DNA from: 188UL27-1 sp038526275
Lineage (GTDB): Bacteria > Pseudomonadota > Alphaproteobacteria > Rhodobacterales > Rhodobacteraceae
Direction: 5' to 3'
DNA: 48,103 bases
Assembly (NCBI GenBank): GCA_038526275.1
Contig: JBCBGY010000009.1
Location: 1 to 48,103 of the forward strand
In this document: piece by piece, positions 8,153 to 16,526 of the stretch
Layout: each line of letters starts with the position of its first letter
Position numbering within the stretch: position 1 is the stretch's first letter
Translations under genes and position numbers: made by a program
Notes under the pieces: generated by a model
What the model saw: only the letters and a program-made list of their open reading frames with translations
Told to the model about the DNA's origin: nothing
Database searches by the model: none

Positions 8153-9859
8153 TTAGGCAGCGATTAGGCCCATGGATTCGAGCTTCAGGAAAACCTGCTG
8201 GGCGCAGAAATCCACATCGACCGATTCTGTGTCGAGGCTCAATTCCGGCTTCTCAGGTACATCATAGGGATCGGAAATTCCGGTGAATTCCTTGATCTTG
8301 CCTTCGCGGGCCAGTTTGTAGAGGCCCTTGCGGTCCCGACGTTCGCATTCGTCGATCGAGGTGGCGACATGGACTTCGACGAAGGCTCCGTACTGCTCGA
8401 TATCTTCTCGCACGGCTCGACGGGTAGAGGCGTAGGGCGCGATAGGTGCGCAGATCGCGATCCCGCCGTTCTTGGTGATCTCGCTGGCAACATACCCGAT
8501 CCGACGAATGTTAAGATCGCGGTGTTCTTTGGAGAAGCCGAGTTCAGAGCTGAGATTCTTCCGCACAATGTCGCCGTCCAGAAGCGTCACCGGGCGACCG
8601 CCCAGTTCCATCAGCTTGACCATCAGCGCGTTGGCGATGGTTGACTTGCCGGATCCGGAGAAGCCGGTGAAGAAGACGGTAAAGCCCTGCTTGGCCCGCG
8701 GTGGGCGGGTCCGGCGCAGTTCGTTGACCACTGTCGGGAAGCTGAACCATTCTGGGATTTCCAGGCCCTCGGCCAAGCGGCGGCGCAATTCAGTACCGGA
8801 AATGTTCAGGACAGTTGCGCCATCTTCAACCTCGTCGGCAGGCTCATACTGGGCGCGTTCCTGCACATAGACCATGTGCTTGAAGTCGACCATTTCGATC
8901 CCGATTTCCTCGGCGTGTTTCCGGAACAGCTCCTGAGCATCGTAAGGGCCGTAGAAATCTTCGCCAGCGGAATTCTTGCCGGGCCCGGCATGGTCGCGGC
9001 CCACGATCATATGAGAACAACCATGGTTCTTGCGGATCAGGCCATGCCAGACGGCCTCGCGCGGGCCAGCCATGCGCATGGCCAGGTTCAGCAGGCTCAT
9101 GGTTGTGGTGGCAGACGGATACTGGTCCAGAACCGCTTCGTAGCAGCGCACGCGGGTGAAGTGATCGATGTCGCCTGGCTTTGTCAGACCGACAACCGGG
9201 TGAATCAACAGGTTGGCCTGTGCTTCCTTCGCGGCGCGGAAGGTCAGTTCCTGGTGTGCGCGGTGGAGCGGGTTGCGGGTCTGGAAAGCCACGATGCGGC
9301 GCCAGCCCATTTTGCGGAAGTAGGCGCGCAATTCGTTGGGCGTATCGCGGCGGGCGCGGAAGTCGTAGTGGATCGGTTGCTGGATACCGGTCACAGGGCC
9401 ACCCAGATAGACCGGACCAGCCGTGTTGTGCAGGTAGTTTACAGCAGGATGTGCAAGATCATCTGCGCCGAAAACATTGGCGGCCTCTTTGGCCTTGTCC
9501 GGTGTCCAGCTGTCGGTCACCGTCATGGTGGCCAGGATAACGCCTTCCTGATCGCGCAGTGCGATATCTTGGCCGGGTTCCAGGCTTCCCGCGAATTCTT
9601 CGGAAACGTCCAAAGTGATCGGCATGGGCCACAGCGCGCCGTCGGCCATCCGCATGTCGGTGACAACGCCGTTATAATCTTCTTCCGTCAGGAAACCCTT
9701 TAGAGGCGAGAAGCCGCCATTCATCAGCAGCTCCAGATCGCAAATCTGGCGGGGGGTCAGATCCCAGCTCGGCAGGTCGCCTGCTTCGGTCTTCAGTTTC
9801 TGGGCACTATCGAAGGAGACGTACAGCTCTGGTATGGGAGCGAGATTTGAGTTTGGCAT
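8153..9859 (-). CDS. Bifunctional sulfate adenylyltransferase / adenylylsulfate kinase (Sat-CysC fusion)
   Basis: Activates sulfate to APS (ATP sulfurylase) and phosphorylates it to PAPS (APS kinase) in one polypeptide of about 568 residues. The N-terminal PUA-like domain is followed by the sulfurylase core, with the QTRNPLHRAH motif near residue 200 and GRDHAGPG near residue 290. The C-terminal APS kinase domain starts with P-loop GFSGSGKST near residue 400. Homologues usually begin near MPNSNLAPIPELYVS, so the ATG at 9859 is chosen over 9883; neither has a strong ribosome-binding site. PAPS can feed reductive assimilation or sulfotransferases; one sulfotransferase-like gene lies at 4678-5352. 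No cysD, cysN or cysH lies beside it. Confidence 0.95.
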   Translation of the reverse strand: MPNSNLAPIPELYVSFDSAQKLKTEAGDLPSWDLTPRQICDLELLMNGGFSPLKGFLTEEDYNGVVTDMRMADGALWPMPITLDVSEEFAGSLEPGQDIALRDQEGVILATMTVTDSWTPDKAKEAANVFGADDLAHPAVNYLHNTAGPVYLGGPVTGIQQPIHYDFRARRDTPNELRAYFRKMGWRRIVAFQTRNPLHRAHQELTFRAAKEAQANLLIHPVVGLTKPGDIDHFTRVRCYEAVLDQYPSATTTMSLLNLAMRMAGPREAVWHGLIRKNHGCSHMIVGRDHAGPGKNSAGEDFYGPYDAQELFRKHAEEIGIEMVDFKHMVYVQERAQYEPADEVEDGATVLNISGTELRRRLAEGLEIPEWFSFPTVVNELRRTRPPRAKQGFTVFFTGFSGSGKSTIANALMVKLMELGGRPVTLLDGDIVRKNLSSELGFSKEHRDLNIRRIGYVASEITKNGGIAICAPIAPYASTRRAVREDIEQYGAFVEVHVATSIDECERRDRKGLYKLAREGKIKEFTGISDPYDVPEKPELSLDTESVDVDFCAQQVFLKLESMGLIAA

Positions 9860-10113
9860 GAAAGACCACTCGGTTTGGTTCAAGACTGTCGAGCGCCGGT
9901 GGTCCCCCCGCCAAGGCGCGTCGCGGCCCCATAGACCCGGGAAGGGGCAAAGTTCAAGGGGGCAGTCGGGAAAAGCAGACGTTATGAGGATATCGATAAG
10001 CGCCGTGCCGGGCTGGAGTCCATTCGCCAGGCGGCGACATAGCTCAACGGATCAATCGCCCCGAAAACCATCGCGGGGCGGTTGTTATCGCAACTAGATT
10101 AGCTTGAAATCCG
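9860..10113. other. Intergenic region upstream of Sat-CysC
   Basis: 254 bp with no convincing gene. It contains the DUF1127 terminator-like hairpin (10054-10083) and should hold the minus-strand promoter of the Sat-CysC gene. No clear -35/-10 pair or riboswitch was recognised by eye. Confidence 0.5.
10054..10083 (-). terminator. Hairpin downstream of the DUF1127 gene
   Basis: AATCGCCCCG (10054-10063) pairs with CGGGGCGGTT (10074-10083) with one G-T wobble, giving a 10-bp stem around a 10-nt loop. It lies 30 bp past the minus-strand stop at 10114. The U-tract is poor. Confidence 0.5.
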
Positions 10114-10332
10114 TTACAGCCAGATACGATTGCCCAGAACCTTGTGCGCGATGTCGCTGCGTTTCAATCCACGTGCTGCCAGTTCTTCGTCGCTCAGTTT
10201 GCTAAGTTCTTCGATTTCGCGTGAAATCGGATTATTTTCGCTCAACCGCACAAGCCAGAAGAAGATGACGCTAAAGATGGATGTGATCGAGGTGGTCTTC
10301 GATGGGCGGGCATGTTCAAAAGTGGTTGCCAT
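10114..10332 (-). CDS. Small DUF1127 family protein
   Basis: A 72-residue protein with a short hydrophobic stretch (about residues 15-28) and the C-terminal DUF1127 signature: an arginine/glutamate-rich helix followed by LSDEELAARGLKRSDI. This is similar to YjiS-like small proteins. Alphaproteobacteria carry several such proteins; some bind RNA or affect phosphate and C1 metabolism, but this one has no assignable role. AAGGAG lies 7 bases before the ATG at 10332, which fixes this start over the upstream one at 10350. Confidence 0.85.
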   Translation of the reverse strand: MATTFEHARPSKTTSITSIFSVIFFWLVRLSENNPISREIEELSKLSDEELAARGLKRSDIAHKVLGNRIWL

Positions 10333-10407
10333 AACGAGGCTCCTTGTCATGTATCGCGTTCACGAAAACATTTAGGGGCCACGCCGCAGTGCAGCAACGG
10401 GCTCTGA

Positions 10408-10424
10408 CGCAAACCCGGTTTGCG
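10408..10424. repeat. 17-bp inverted repeat downstream of the dsbA-like gene
   Basis: CGCAAAC (10408-10414), CCG, GTTTGCG (10418-10424) is a perfect 7-bp dyad. It lies between the dsbA-like stop and the DUF1127 promoter region. It could be an operator for DUF1127 or a secondary hairpin. Confidence 0.4.
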
Positions 10425-10454
10425 CTGAACTCATAGTTGAATCTGTGGTAAAGT

Positions 10455-10477
10455 CCGTTTCGTCAGGGTGGAAACGG
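10455..10477 (-). terminator. Terminator-like hairpin of the M48-dsbA operon
   Basis: CCGTTTC (10455-10461) pairs with GAAACGG (10471-10477) around a 9-nt loop. On the minus strand it begins 3 bp after the dsbA-like stop (10480) and is followed by ACTTTACC. It fits a modest terminator. Confidence 0.55.
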
Positions 10478-10479
10478 GG

Positions 10480-11229
10480 TTATTCGGTCGCTTGGCGGGC
10501 TTCGGCGACCAACTGCCGCATCCCGTCCAGTGGCAGATAGCCGCGTACCAATTGACCGGCCATTACAAAAGTTGGGGTGCCATTGATCTGCATACGTTGG
10601 GCCAGCGCCCGGTTTTGCGCGATCAGCCCGTCAACTTCAGGTGCCTCCATGGCGGCTATCACCTTGTCTGCGTCAATGCCGATCTCTTCGGCGATCTCGC
10701 GCAAGGTTGCATCATTCAGTTCGGTGTCCACGCCGATCAGGTGGTCGTGGGCGGCTTTGTAGGCGTCATTGCCTTCGGTCTGTAGCGTGGCGATGGCGAA
10801 GCGGGACGCCACGAGCGACTGTTCCCCAAGGATGGGGAACTCTTTCACGATCAGCCGAATATTGCCGTCAGATTCTATCAGCTCCGACACTTCAGGATGG
10901 GCGCGCCGACAAAAGCCGCAGCGATAGTCGATGAACTCAACGATTGTTACGTCACCTTCCGGATTGCCACCGACCCAACTGAAACCATCATTGAACAGAT
11001 CTGCTTCATTGGCGGTCACCATAGTTTCATCGGCTTCGGCCTGCTGTGCCTGTTCAGCAACTTCCAGCGCTTCGATCACTTCACGCAGAACTTGCGGGTT
11101 CTCGAGGAGATAGCTCCGAACTTCGCGGCCAAAGGCCTCCCGTTCCGCATCGGTCATGGCGTTCAGATCAAATGCTAAAGCCGCCACCGGCGCCATCAGC
11201 AGAGCAGAGCTAAGAAGTAGGGCTTTCAT
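10480..11229 (-). CDS. DsbA family periplasmic thiol oxidoreductase
   Basis: A 249-residue protein with a signal peptide (residues 1-20, ending LMAPVAALA-F), an N-terminal helical region, and a thioredoxin fold with the active-site CGFC at C104-C107 (DYRCGFCRRAHPE). The cis-proline loop is near the C-terminus (NGTPTFVMAGQ). It resembles the Com1/ScsC-type DsbA branch with an added N-terminal helical domain, which may mediate oligomerisation. Its ATG overlaps the stop of the upstream M48 protease gene by one base (TAATG), indicating translational coupling. It probably makes or shuffles disulfides in envelope proteins. Confidence 0.92.
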   Translation of the reverse strand: MKALLLSSALLMAPVAALAFDLNAMTDAEREAFGREVRSYLLENPQVLREVIEALEVAEQAQQAEADETMVTANEADLFNDGFSWVGGNPEGDVTIVEFIDYRCGFCRRAHPEVSELIESDGNIRLIVKEFPILGEQSLVASRFAIATLQTEGNDAYKAAHDHLIGVDTELNDATLREIAEEIGIDADKVIAAMEAPEVDGLIAQNRALAQRMQINGTPTFVMAGQLVRGYLPLDGMRQLVAEARQATE

Positions 11230-12563
11230 TAACGTTTCCTTCTGGTGGTCTGCTGTTTGGCAGCATCAATAATGTCCAGCGCACGACGAGATCCGGTAGA
11301 GCCTGCGGGCAGCAGATCAACCGCCCGTTTGGCGTGGATCGCCGCGTCGCTCAGTTTTCCTTGCAAGGCATAGCGCTCTGCGACAGCCAGCGAGGCTTGG
11401 CCCCGTCGCCCGGTCTGTGCATAGCCTTGGCCCAGGTCGCGCATCAGCCGGGGGTTGAAAGGGTCGCGCGCTCGGGCCTGTTCCAAGACCTTGAGCGCCG
11501 CCTCTGCCTGTCCTGCGGCCAGAAGCGCCTGTCCGTACCCGGCCAGGATCAAGGGTTCGCGCGGAGCAAGCGCCGCCGCCCGTTTGTAACTGGCAACGGC
11601 TGCCCCAAAGTTTCGGCTCTCCTGCAGGATCTGGCCGCGCAATTCGTGGGCATAGGGATCTTTAGGGCGTTTCGCGAGCAAAGCGTCGATTTCGGCCAGG
11701 GCCCGCTTGGTCTTGCTGTTCTTGTGGTACGCCCAGGCGCGTGCAACGCGGGCTGCATCGGAATTGTCGTTTTTGAGCCGTCGCAGCGTGTAGCTTGGTT
11801 TGCTGAGATAGGCCGAAAGCTTCTCCTTGACCCGATTGAACCAGTAGACTGATGTCGGATCGGGCGGTTCGGTTTCTTTGTACGCGGCTGCCAAACCCCG
11901 CATCCGGCGCAGTCGATCCCGCGACAGGGGATGGGTCCGGGCATAGGGATCTTGCCGGGAACGTGACAGGACTTCCTGACCTGTGAAGATTTCCATCACC
12001 TCGACCATACCTTCGGGATCGATGTTGGCGTCGGCCATGTATCGCAGCCCCGACTGATCCGCAGAGCTTTCCTCGGCGCGGGTATGGCTTAGAAATGCGC
12101 GTTGGGCGGCACTTGTCGATCCAACGGCCAACCCTCCCGCTGCCTGTGAGTCTACAGAAGCCACGGCGGCAGATAAAAGCAGCCCCAGCAGAGCCGTGTT
12201 TCGGGCCGCTTTCGCATTGGTCGCCCGGCGGGTGATGTGACCATTGGCAATATGCGCCAGTTCATGGGCCAAAACCGCTTGCAGCATGGCGGGCCGCTTC
12301 ATCTTCAACAGCAAGCCGGAATTGATGAAAATGGTCCGCCCATCCAGAACGAAAGCGTTGAGCCGACTTTCCTTCAACACCACGATCCGGATCCGATTGG
12401 GCGACAGGCCAGCAGCCGCGATGATCGGTCTGGCCAGTTCGCGCAGCGCCCGTTCCATCTCGGCATCGCGCAAGATCACCTGGGCTTTTGCGGGCAAAGC
12501 AAGCGTGACGGCACAGAGAACCGCCGCCAGTAGCATTCCGAGCCGCCCTACCATTGACCGCAT
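11229..12563 (-). CDS. M48 family metalloprotease with TPR repeats (BepA/YfgC-like)
   Basis: A 444-residue periplasmic protein. The signal peptide (about 1-28, cleavage after ALPAKA) is followed by a peptidase M48 domain with zinc motif HELAH (H100, E101, H104) and a helical C-terminal half containing several TPR units (for example AAVASYKRAAALAPREPLILAGYGQAL-type repeats near 310-350). E. coli BepA works at the BAM complex, degrading stalled LptD or promoting its maturation. Start ATG 12563 has AGGGGGGA a few bases upstream, preferred over 12581. It is coupled to the DsbA-like gene downstream. Confidence 0.93.
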   Translation of the reverse strand: MRSMVGRLGMLLAAVLCAVTLALPAKAQVILRDAEMERALRELARPIIAAAGLSPNRIRIVVLKESRLNAFVLDGRTIFINSGLLLKMKRPAMLQAVLAHELAHIANGHITRRATNAKAARNTALLGLLLSAAVASVDSQAAGGLAVGSTSAAQRAFLSHTRAEESSADQSGLRYMADANIDPEGMVEVMEIFTGQEVLSRSRQDPYARTHPLSRDRLRRMRGLAAAYKETEPPDPTSVYWFNRVKEKLSAYLSKPSYTLRRLKNDNSDAARVARAWAYHKNSKTKRALAEIDALLAKRPKDPYAHELRGQILQESRNFGAAVASYKRAAALAPREPLILAGYGQALLAAGQAEAALKVLEQARARDPFNPRLMRDLGQGYAQTGRRGQASLAVAERYALQGKLSDAAIHAKRAVDLLPAGSTGSRRALDIIDAAKQQTTRRKR

Positions 12564-12611
12564 CGGTCCCCCCTGCAACAAGCCTGCCGACCGAAGTTTA
12601 CGGAGTGTCGG

Positions 12612-13754
12612 ATGCGGAGTTCAAGCCGAAGTGATGTCGATCCCTTCATCGTGATGGATGTGATGGAGGCCGCGCGGAAAGCAGAGGCAGATGGACGCCG
12701 GATCATCCACATGGAAGTGGGCCAACCCGGCACGCCTGCACCGCAAGCAGCCCGCGCGGCTTTGGCGAAGGCTCTGGACGGCTCGACCCTGGGCTATACT
12801 GTTGCCCTAGGGATGCCCGAACTGCGTCAGCGGATCGCAAAGCTTTATCGCGACTGGTACGAGCTTGACCTGAATCCAGACCGTATCATCATCACAACCG
12901 GCGCGTCAGGTGGATTCATTCTCGCCTTTACCGCCATGTTCGAGGCGGGCCAAAAGGTGGCGCTCGGCTCACCAAGCTATCCGTCCTACCGACAGATTCT
13001 GAAGGCGCTCAGCCTGGAGGCGGTGAACCTCCCCACCGTGCCGGAGAACCGGTTCCAGCCTGAACCGTTTGAGCTGCCTGGCGATGTGGACGGGTTGATC
13101 CTGGCCAGCCCATCCAATCCAACCGGCACAATGCTCGACCGCGCGGCGCTCAGCGGTCTGGTTGACCGGGTGGAGCAGGCTGGCATTTCGCTGATTTCCG
13201 ACGAGATTTACCACGGTTTGCACTACGAAAACCGTGCGATCAGCGCGTTGGAGGTCACCGATGATGTGGCTGTCATAAACTCATTCTCGAAGTATTTCAG
13301 CATGACAGGCTGGCGTATCGGATGGCTGGTCGTGCCAGAGGCTCAGATCCGCACATATGAACGGCTGGCACAGAACATGTTCATCTGTGCTCCCCATGCC
13401 AGTCAGCTAACGGCCTTGCACGCGCTCGACTGCCAAGATGAGTGCGCGGCCAATCTAGCGGTCTATGCCGCGAACCGGCAAAAGATGATTGAGGGCCTGC
13501 CAAAAGCGAGAATGGAAACCTTCGCGCCACCTGACGGTGCCTTCTACATCTACGCAAATGTATCTCACCTGACAAATGACAGCCGAGCCTTCGCAGCCGA
13601 AATCCTGGATCAGGCCGGCGTTGCCGTGACTCCGGGCTGGGATTTCGATCCGCACCGGGGCGGGGGCTACATCCGCTTTTGCTATTCCGGAACCACCAGC
13701 GATGTCGAAGAGGGCCTTGAGAAGTTGCAAGGCTTTATCGCGGCACGATCGTAA
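12612..13754 (+). CDS. Class I/II pyridoxal-phosphate aminotransferase
   Basis: A 380-residue fold-type I PLP enzyme. Visible features are the TTGASGGF phosphate-cup segment near residue 96, SPSNPTGT near 160, SDEIYHGL (Asp stacking with PLP) near 196, the Schiff-base lysine K227 in SFSKYFSMTGWRIGW, and a C-terminal arginine in GGGYIRFCYS for substrate carboxylate binding. It most resembles aspartate/aromatic aminotransferases. The exact substrate cannot be set from sequence. It is divergent from the M48 gene with only 48 bp between starts, so the two promoters must overlap. Confidence 0.92.
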   Translation: MRSSSRSDVDPFIVMDVMEAARKAEADGRRIIHMEVGQPGTPAPQAARAALAKALDGSTLGYTVALGMPELRQRIAKLYRDWYELDLNPDRIIITTGASGGFILAFTAMFEAGQKVALGSPSYPSYRQILKALSLEAVNLPTVPENRFQPEPFELPGDVDGLILASPSNPTGTMLDRAALSGLVDRVEQAGISLISDEIYHGLHYENRAISALEVTDDVAVINSFSKYFSMTGWRIGWLVVPEAQIRTYERLAQNMFICAPHASQLTALHALDCQDECAANLAVYAANRQKMIEGLPKARMETFAPPDGAFYIYANVSHLTNDSRAFAAEILDQAGVAVTPGWDFDPHRGGGYIRFCYSGTTSDVEEGLEKLQGFIAARS

Positions 13755-13795
13755 CAAACCGCAACATTTGATCGAAAAAACCTGCCAATCTCATC

Positions 13796-13820
13796 AAAGT
13801 CTGCAAAAGCGGACTTTTGA
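13796..13820 (+). terminator. Terminator hairpin after the aminotransferase, overlapping the next promoter
   Basis: AAAGTCTGC (13796-13804), loop AAAA, GCGGACTTT (13809-13817) form a 9-bp stem with one G-T wobble, followed by a T. The last stem base is the first base of the -35 box of the PBP1A promoter. Confidence 0.65.
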
Positions 13821-13845
13821 CCGCGAAGGCCTTTCGTCATATACT
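13817..13845 (+). promoter_or_regulatory. Sigma-70 promoter of the penicillin-binding protein gene
   Basis: TTGACC (13817-13822), a 17-bp spacer and TATACT (13840-13845) are near consensus. They lie 35 bp before the GTG start at 13880. Confidence 0.75.
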
Positions 13846-13879
13846 GCGGGGCAAATAGTAAAGAGCAGAGGCGGCTCCC

Positions 13880-16414
13880 GTGATCCGGTTTATTGCAAGC
13901 TTTTTCGGCGGTATCTTTGCGATCGCCACGACAGGGGCGTTCTTCGTCGCCCTGATGATTGTGGCGATCTTCTGGATGTATGGGCGCGATCTTCCGGATC
14001 ATGAAGAGCTTGCGCAATATAGCCCGCCCACGATCAGTCGGATCTATTCGGGCGAAGGCCGTCTGATCGACGAATTTGCGCAGGAACGGCGGTTGTTCGT
14101 CAATGCAACCGACATACCGGACCTGGTTAAGCAGGCCTTCATCTCGGCTGAGGACAAGAACTTTTACAAACATGCTGGCTATGACCCAAGGGGCATGGTG
14201 TCTGCCGCCGTTGATGCGGCCCAGGGGGCCCGCCTTCGCGGGGCCTCGACCATCACCCAGCAGGTCATGAAGAACTTCCTTTTGTCCGGGGATCGAACCG
14301 CCGAACGTAAGATCAAAGAACTTATCCTGGCCGCGCGCGTGGAGCAGGCGCTGGACAAAGAAAAGATCCTGGAACTTTATCTCAACGAAATTTACCTGGG
14401 CGCGAATTCTTACGGGGTGGCCGCTGCGGCGCAGACCTATTTCAACAAAAGCTTGTCAGAGCTTGAGGTGCATGAAGCGGCCTACCTGGCCGCCTTGCCG
14501 CAAAAGCCCGCCCAGTTGCATCCGGTGCGTCACAAGGATGATGCGTTAAGTCGGCGCAACGACCATGTTTTGCGCGAGATGTACGAGAATGGCTACATCT
14601 CTTACGAAACCTACCAAGAAGAGCGGGAAAAGCCACTGCGATCCGTGCAAAACGGCGACTTCCCCAGCTTCCGGCAAAGCCTGCCGCCGCGGGATTACTT
14701 CACAGATGAAATCCGTCGCCAGTTGAGCCGCAACTTTGGTGAAGAAGAATTCTTCGGGGGTGGCCTCAGCATTCGCGCCACGATCGACCCAGAGCTTCAG
14801 GCTGCTGCGGCCGAAGCCTTGCGTCGCGGACTGGAACAGTATGACCGCGGCACCAAGCGGTGGCGCGGAACCGGCAAGACGATACCGGCAGAGCAACTGG
14901 CGGACGAAGCCTCCTGGCGGGACGCTTTGTCCAAGGTCGAGGTCGCCCGGGACATTACGCTTGAACATCCGTGGCATCCCGCCGTTATCCTGGACGTGGC
15001 CGAACAAAGCCTGCGGATTGGTATCGAAGGCGTCACCGAGACAGCAGCGGAACCCTTTACCGTTCCTCGGAAAGACATCGCCTGGATGACTGGTGATTTC
15101 TTCGCGAATTTCGAGGTTGGCGACGTTGTCCATGTGCGTCGCATGACTGATGACGATAGCGGCGACTTCCTTCGCTGGACGCTCCGGCAGGTGCCGCAGG
15201 TGCAGGGCGGTTTCATGGCGATGGACGTCAATACCGGTCGGGTCTTGGCCATGCAGGGTGGCTTTTCCTACCAGCATTCGGTGTTCAACCGCGCCACGCA
15301 GGCCACCCGGCAGCCGGGCTCTGCCTTCAAACCGTTGGTCTATGCCGCGGCGCTCGACAGTGGTTTTACGCCTGCAACCATCGTTGTGGACGCTCCGATT
15401 GAGATCAATACGCCCCAGGGCGTGTGGCGACCAAAGAACGCGTCTGATCGCTTTTACGGGCCCACCCCTGTGCGGACGGGGATTGAGCAGTCCCGCAACC
15501 TGATGACGGTTCGCCTGGCCCAGGAAGTGGGTATGGACACAATCGCCCGCTATGCCGAACGGTTCGGCGTCTACAATTCCATGAACCAGTTTCTGTCGAA
15601 CGCCCTTGGTGCAGAAGAAACCACGCTCTTCAAGATGGTGTCGGCCTACGCGATGTTTGCCAATGGCGGCGAACGCGTGGAACCCACGCTCGTCGACCGC
15701 GTTCAGGATAAGTGGGGCAAGACCGTCTTCCGGCATGACCAGCGCAATTGCACCGATTGCGGTCGCCAAAACCTCGCGCAGGGTGTTGCGCCCGCTGTGA
15801 CCTCCGACCGTGACCGGGTGATCAACGCGATCACCGCCTACCAGTTGACCTCCATGATGCAAGGCGTCGTTCAGCGAGGCACTGCCAGTCGGACGGTCAA
15901 ACTTGGGGATGTGCCTGTCGCCGGCAAGACCGGAACCACTAATGATGCGAAAGATGCCTGGTTCGTTGGTTTCACCAACTCCATCGCTGCAGGATGTTAC
16001 ATCGGGTATGATCGTCCGCGTAGCCTGGGTCGGAACGCATCTGGCGGCGGTATGTGTGGGCCGGTCTTCACCAGTTTCATGCAGACAGCGACGGCCAAAT
16101 ATGGCGGCGGCGAGTTTGATGTCCCGCCGGGCGGTCAGTTCATCAAGATCGACCGCTTTACCGGCGAACGGCTGAGCGATGGGGCCAGTGGCCGCAATGT
16201 CGTTGCTGAATACTTCCGGGAAGGCGAAGAGCCCACATTCGGCCTGGCCGCGTTCGTGGATGGCGGTTTCGCCGTTGGCTCTGACCTGCCGCTCTTCTCT
16301 GACGGGAACCAGGTGCGCAAGACAAAGACGGTTACCACGTCGACCGGACGCCGTGTACGCATTGCGCCGAAAGCAAGCATTCAGTCGATCCGGTCCCGTT
16401 CAGGCCTTTATTGA
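13880..16414 (+). CDS. mrcA: Bifunctional penicillin-binding protein 1A (glycosyltransferase/transpeptidase)
   Basis: Polymerises and cross-links peptidoglycan at the outer face of the inner membrane. The 844-residue protein has one N-terminal TM segment (about 8-34), then a GT51 domain with catalytic Glu91 in AEDKNFYKH and the GASTITQQ motif. An OB-like insert follows (about 290-410), then a transpeptidase domain with SAFK (S481, K484), SRN (S538) and KTG (K683-G685). GTG 13880 is preceded by AGAGG. Length and order match class A PBP1a. It is monocistronic, with its own promoter and terminator. Confidence 0.96.
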   Translation: MIRFIASFFGGIFAIATTGAFFVALMIVAIFWMYGRDLPDHEELAQYSPPTISRIYSGEGRLIDEFAQERRLFVNATDIPDLVKQAFISAEDKNFYKHAGYDPRGMVSAAVDAAQGARLRGASTITQQVMKNFLLSGDRTAERKIKELILAARVEQALDKEKILELYLNEIYLGANSYGVAAAAQTYFNKSLSELEVHEAAYLAALPQKPAQLHPVRHKDDALSRRNDHVLREMYENGYISYETYQEEREKPLRSVQNGDFPSFRQSLPPRDYFTDEIRRQLSRNFGEEEFFGGGLSIRATIDPELQAAAAEALRRGLEQYDRGTKRWRGTGKTIPAEQLADEASWRDALSKVEVARDITLEHPWHPAVILDVAEQSLRIGIEGVTETAAEPFTVPRKDIAWMTGDFFANFEVGDVVHVRRMTDDDSGDFLRWTLRQVPQVQGGFMAMDVNTGRVLAMQGGFSYQHSVFNRATQATRQPGSAFKPLVYAAALDSGFTPATIVVDAPIEINTPQGVWRPKNASDRFYGPTPVRTGIEQSRNLMTVRLAQEVGMDTIARYAERFGVYNSMNQFLSNALGAEETTLFKMVSAYAMFANGGERVEPTLVDRVQDKWGKTVFRHDQRNCTDCGRQNLAQGVAPAVTSDRDRVINAITAYQLTSMMQGVVQRGTASRTVKLGDVPVAGKTGTTNDAKDAWFVGFTNSIAAGCYIGYDRPRSLGRNASGGGMCGPVFTSFMQTATAKYGGGEFDVPPGGQFIKIDRFTGERLSDGASGRNVVAEYFREGEEPTFGLAAFVDGGFAVGSDLPLFSDGNQVRKTKTVTTSTGRRVRIAPKASIQSIRSRSGLY

Positions 16415-16439
16415 CGGTGTTGGCTGACTGACCGGCATA

Positions 16440-16470
16440 GCCCCCGCTGCTTCGCGGGCGGGGGCCTTGT
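16440..16470 (+). terminator. Terminator after the PBP1A gene
   Basis: GCCCCCGC (16440-16447) pairs with GCGGGGGC (16458-16465). A very GC-rich stem, followed by CTTGT, lies 26 bp after the stop at 16414. The U-tract is weak. Confidence 0.7.
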
Positions 16471-16526
16471 CCCAAACCATCCGTCACGCTATCACGTGCA
16501 TCTGGCCATAAACCGAGACCGAACCC

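Noticed and set aside
14546..15862. 438-aa ORF on the minus strand opposite the PBP1A gene
   Set aside because: Shadow frame of a well-supported PBP1A with all catalytic motifs intact.
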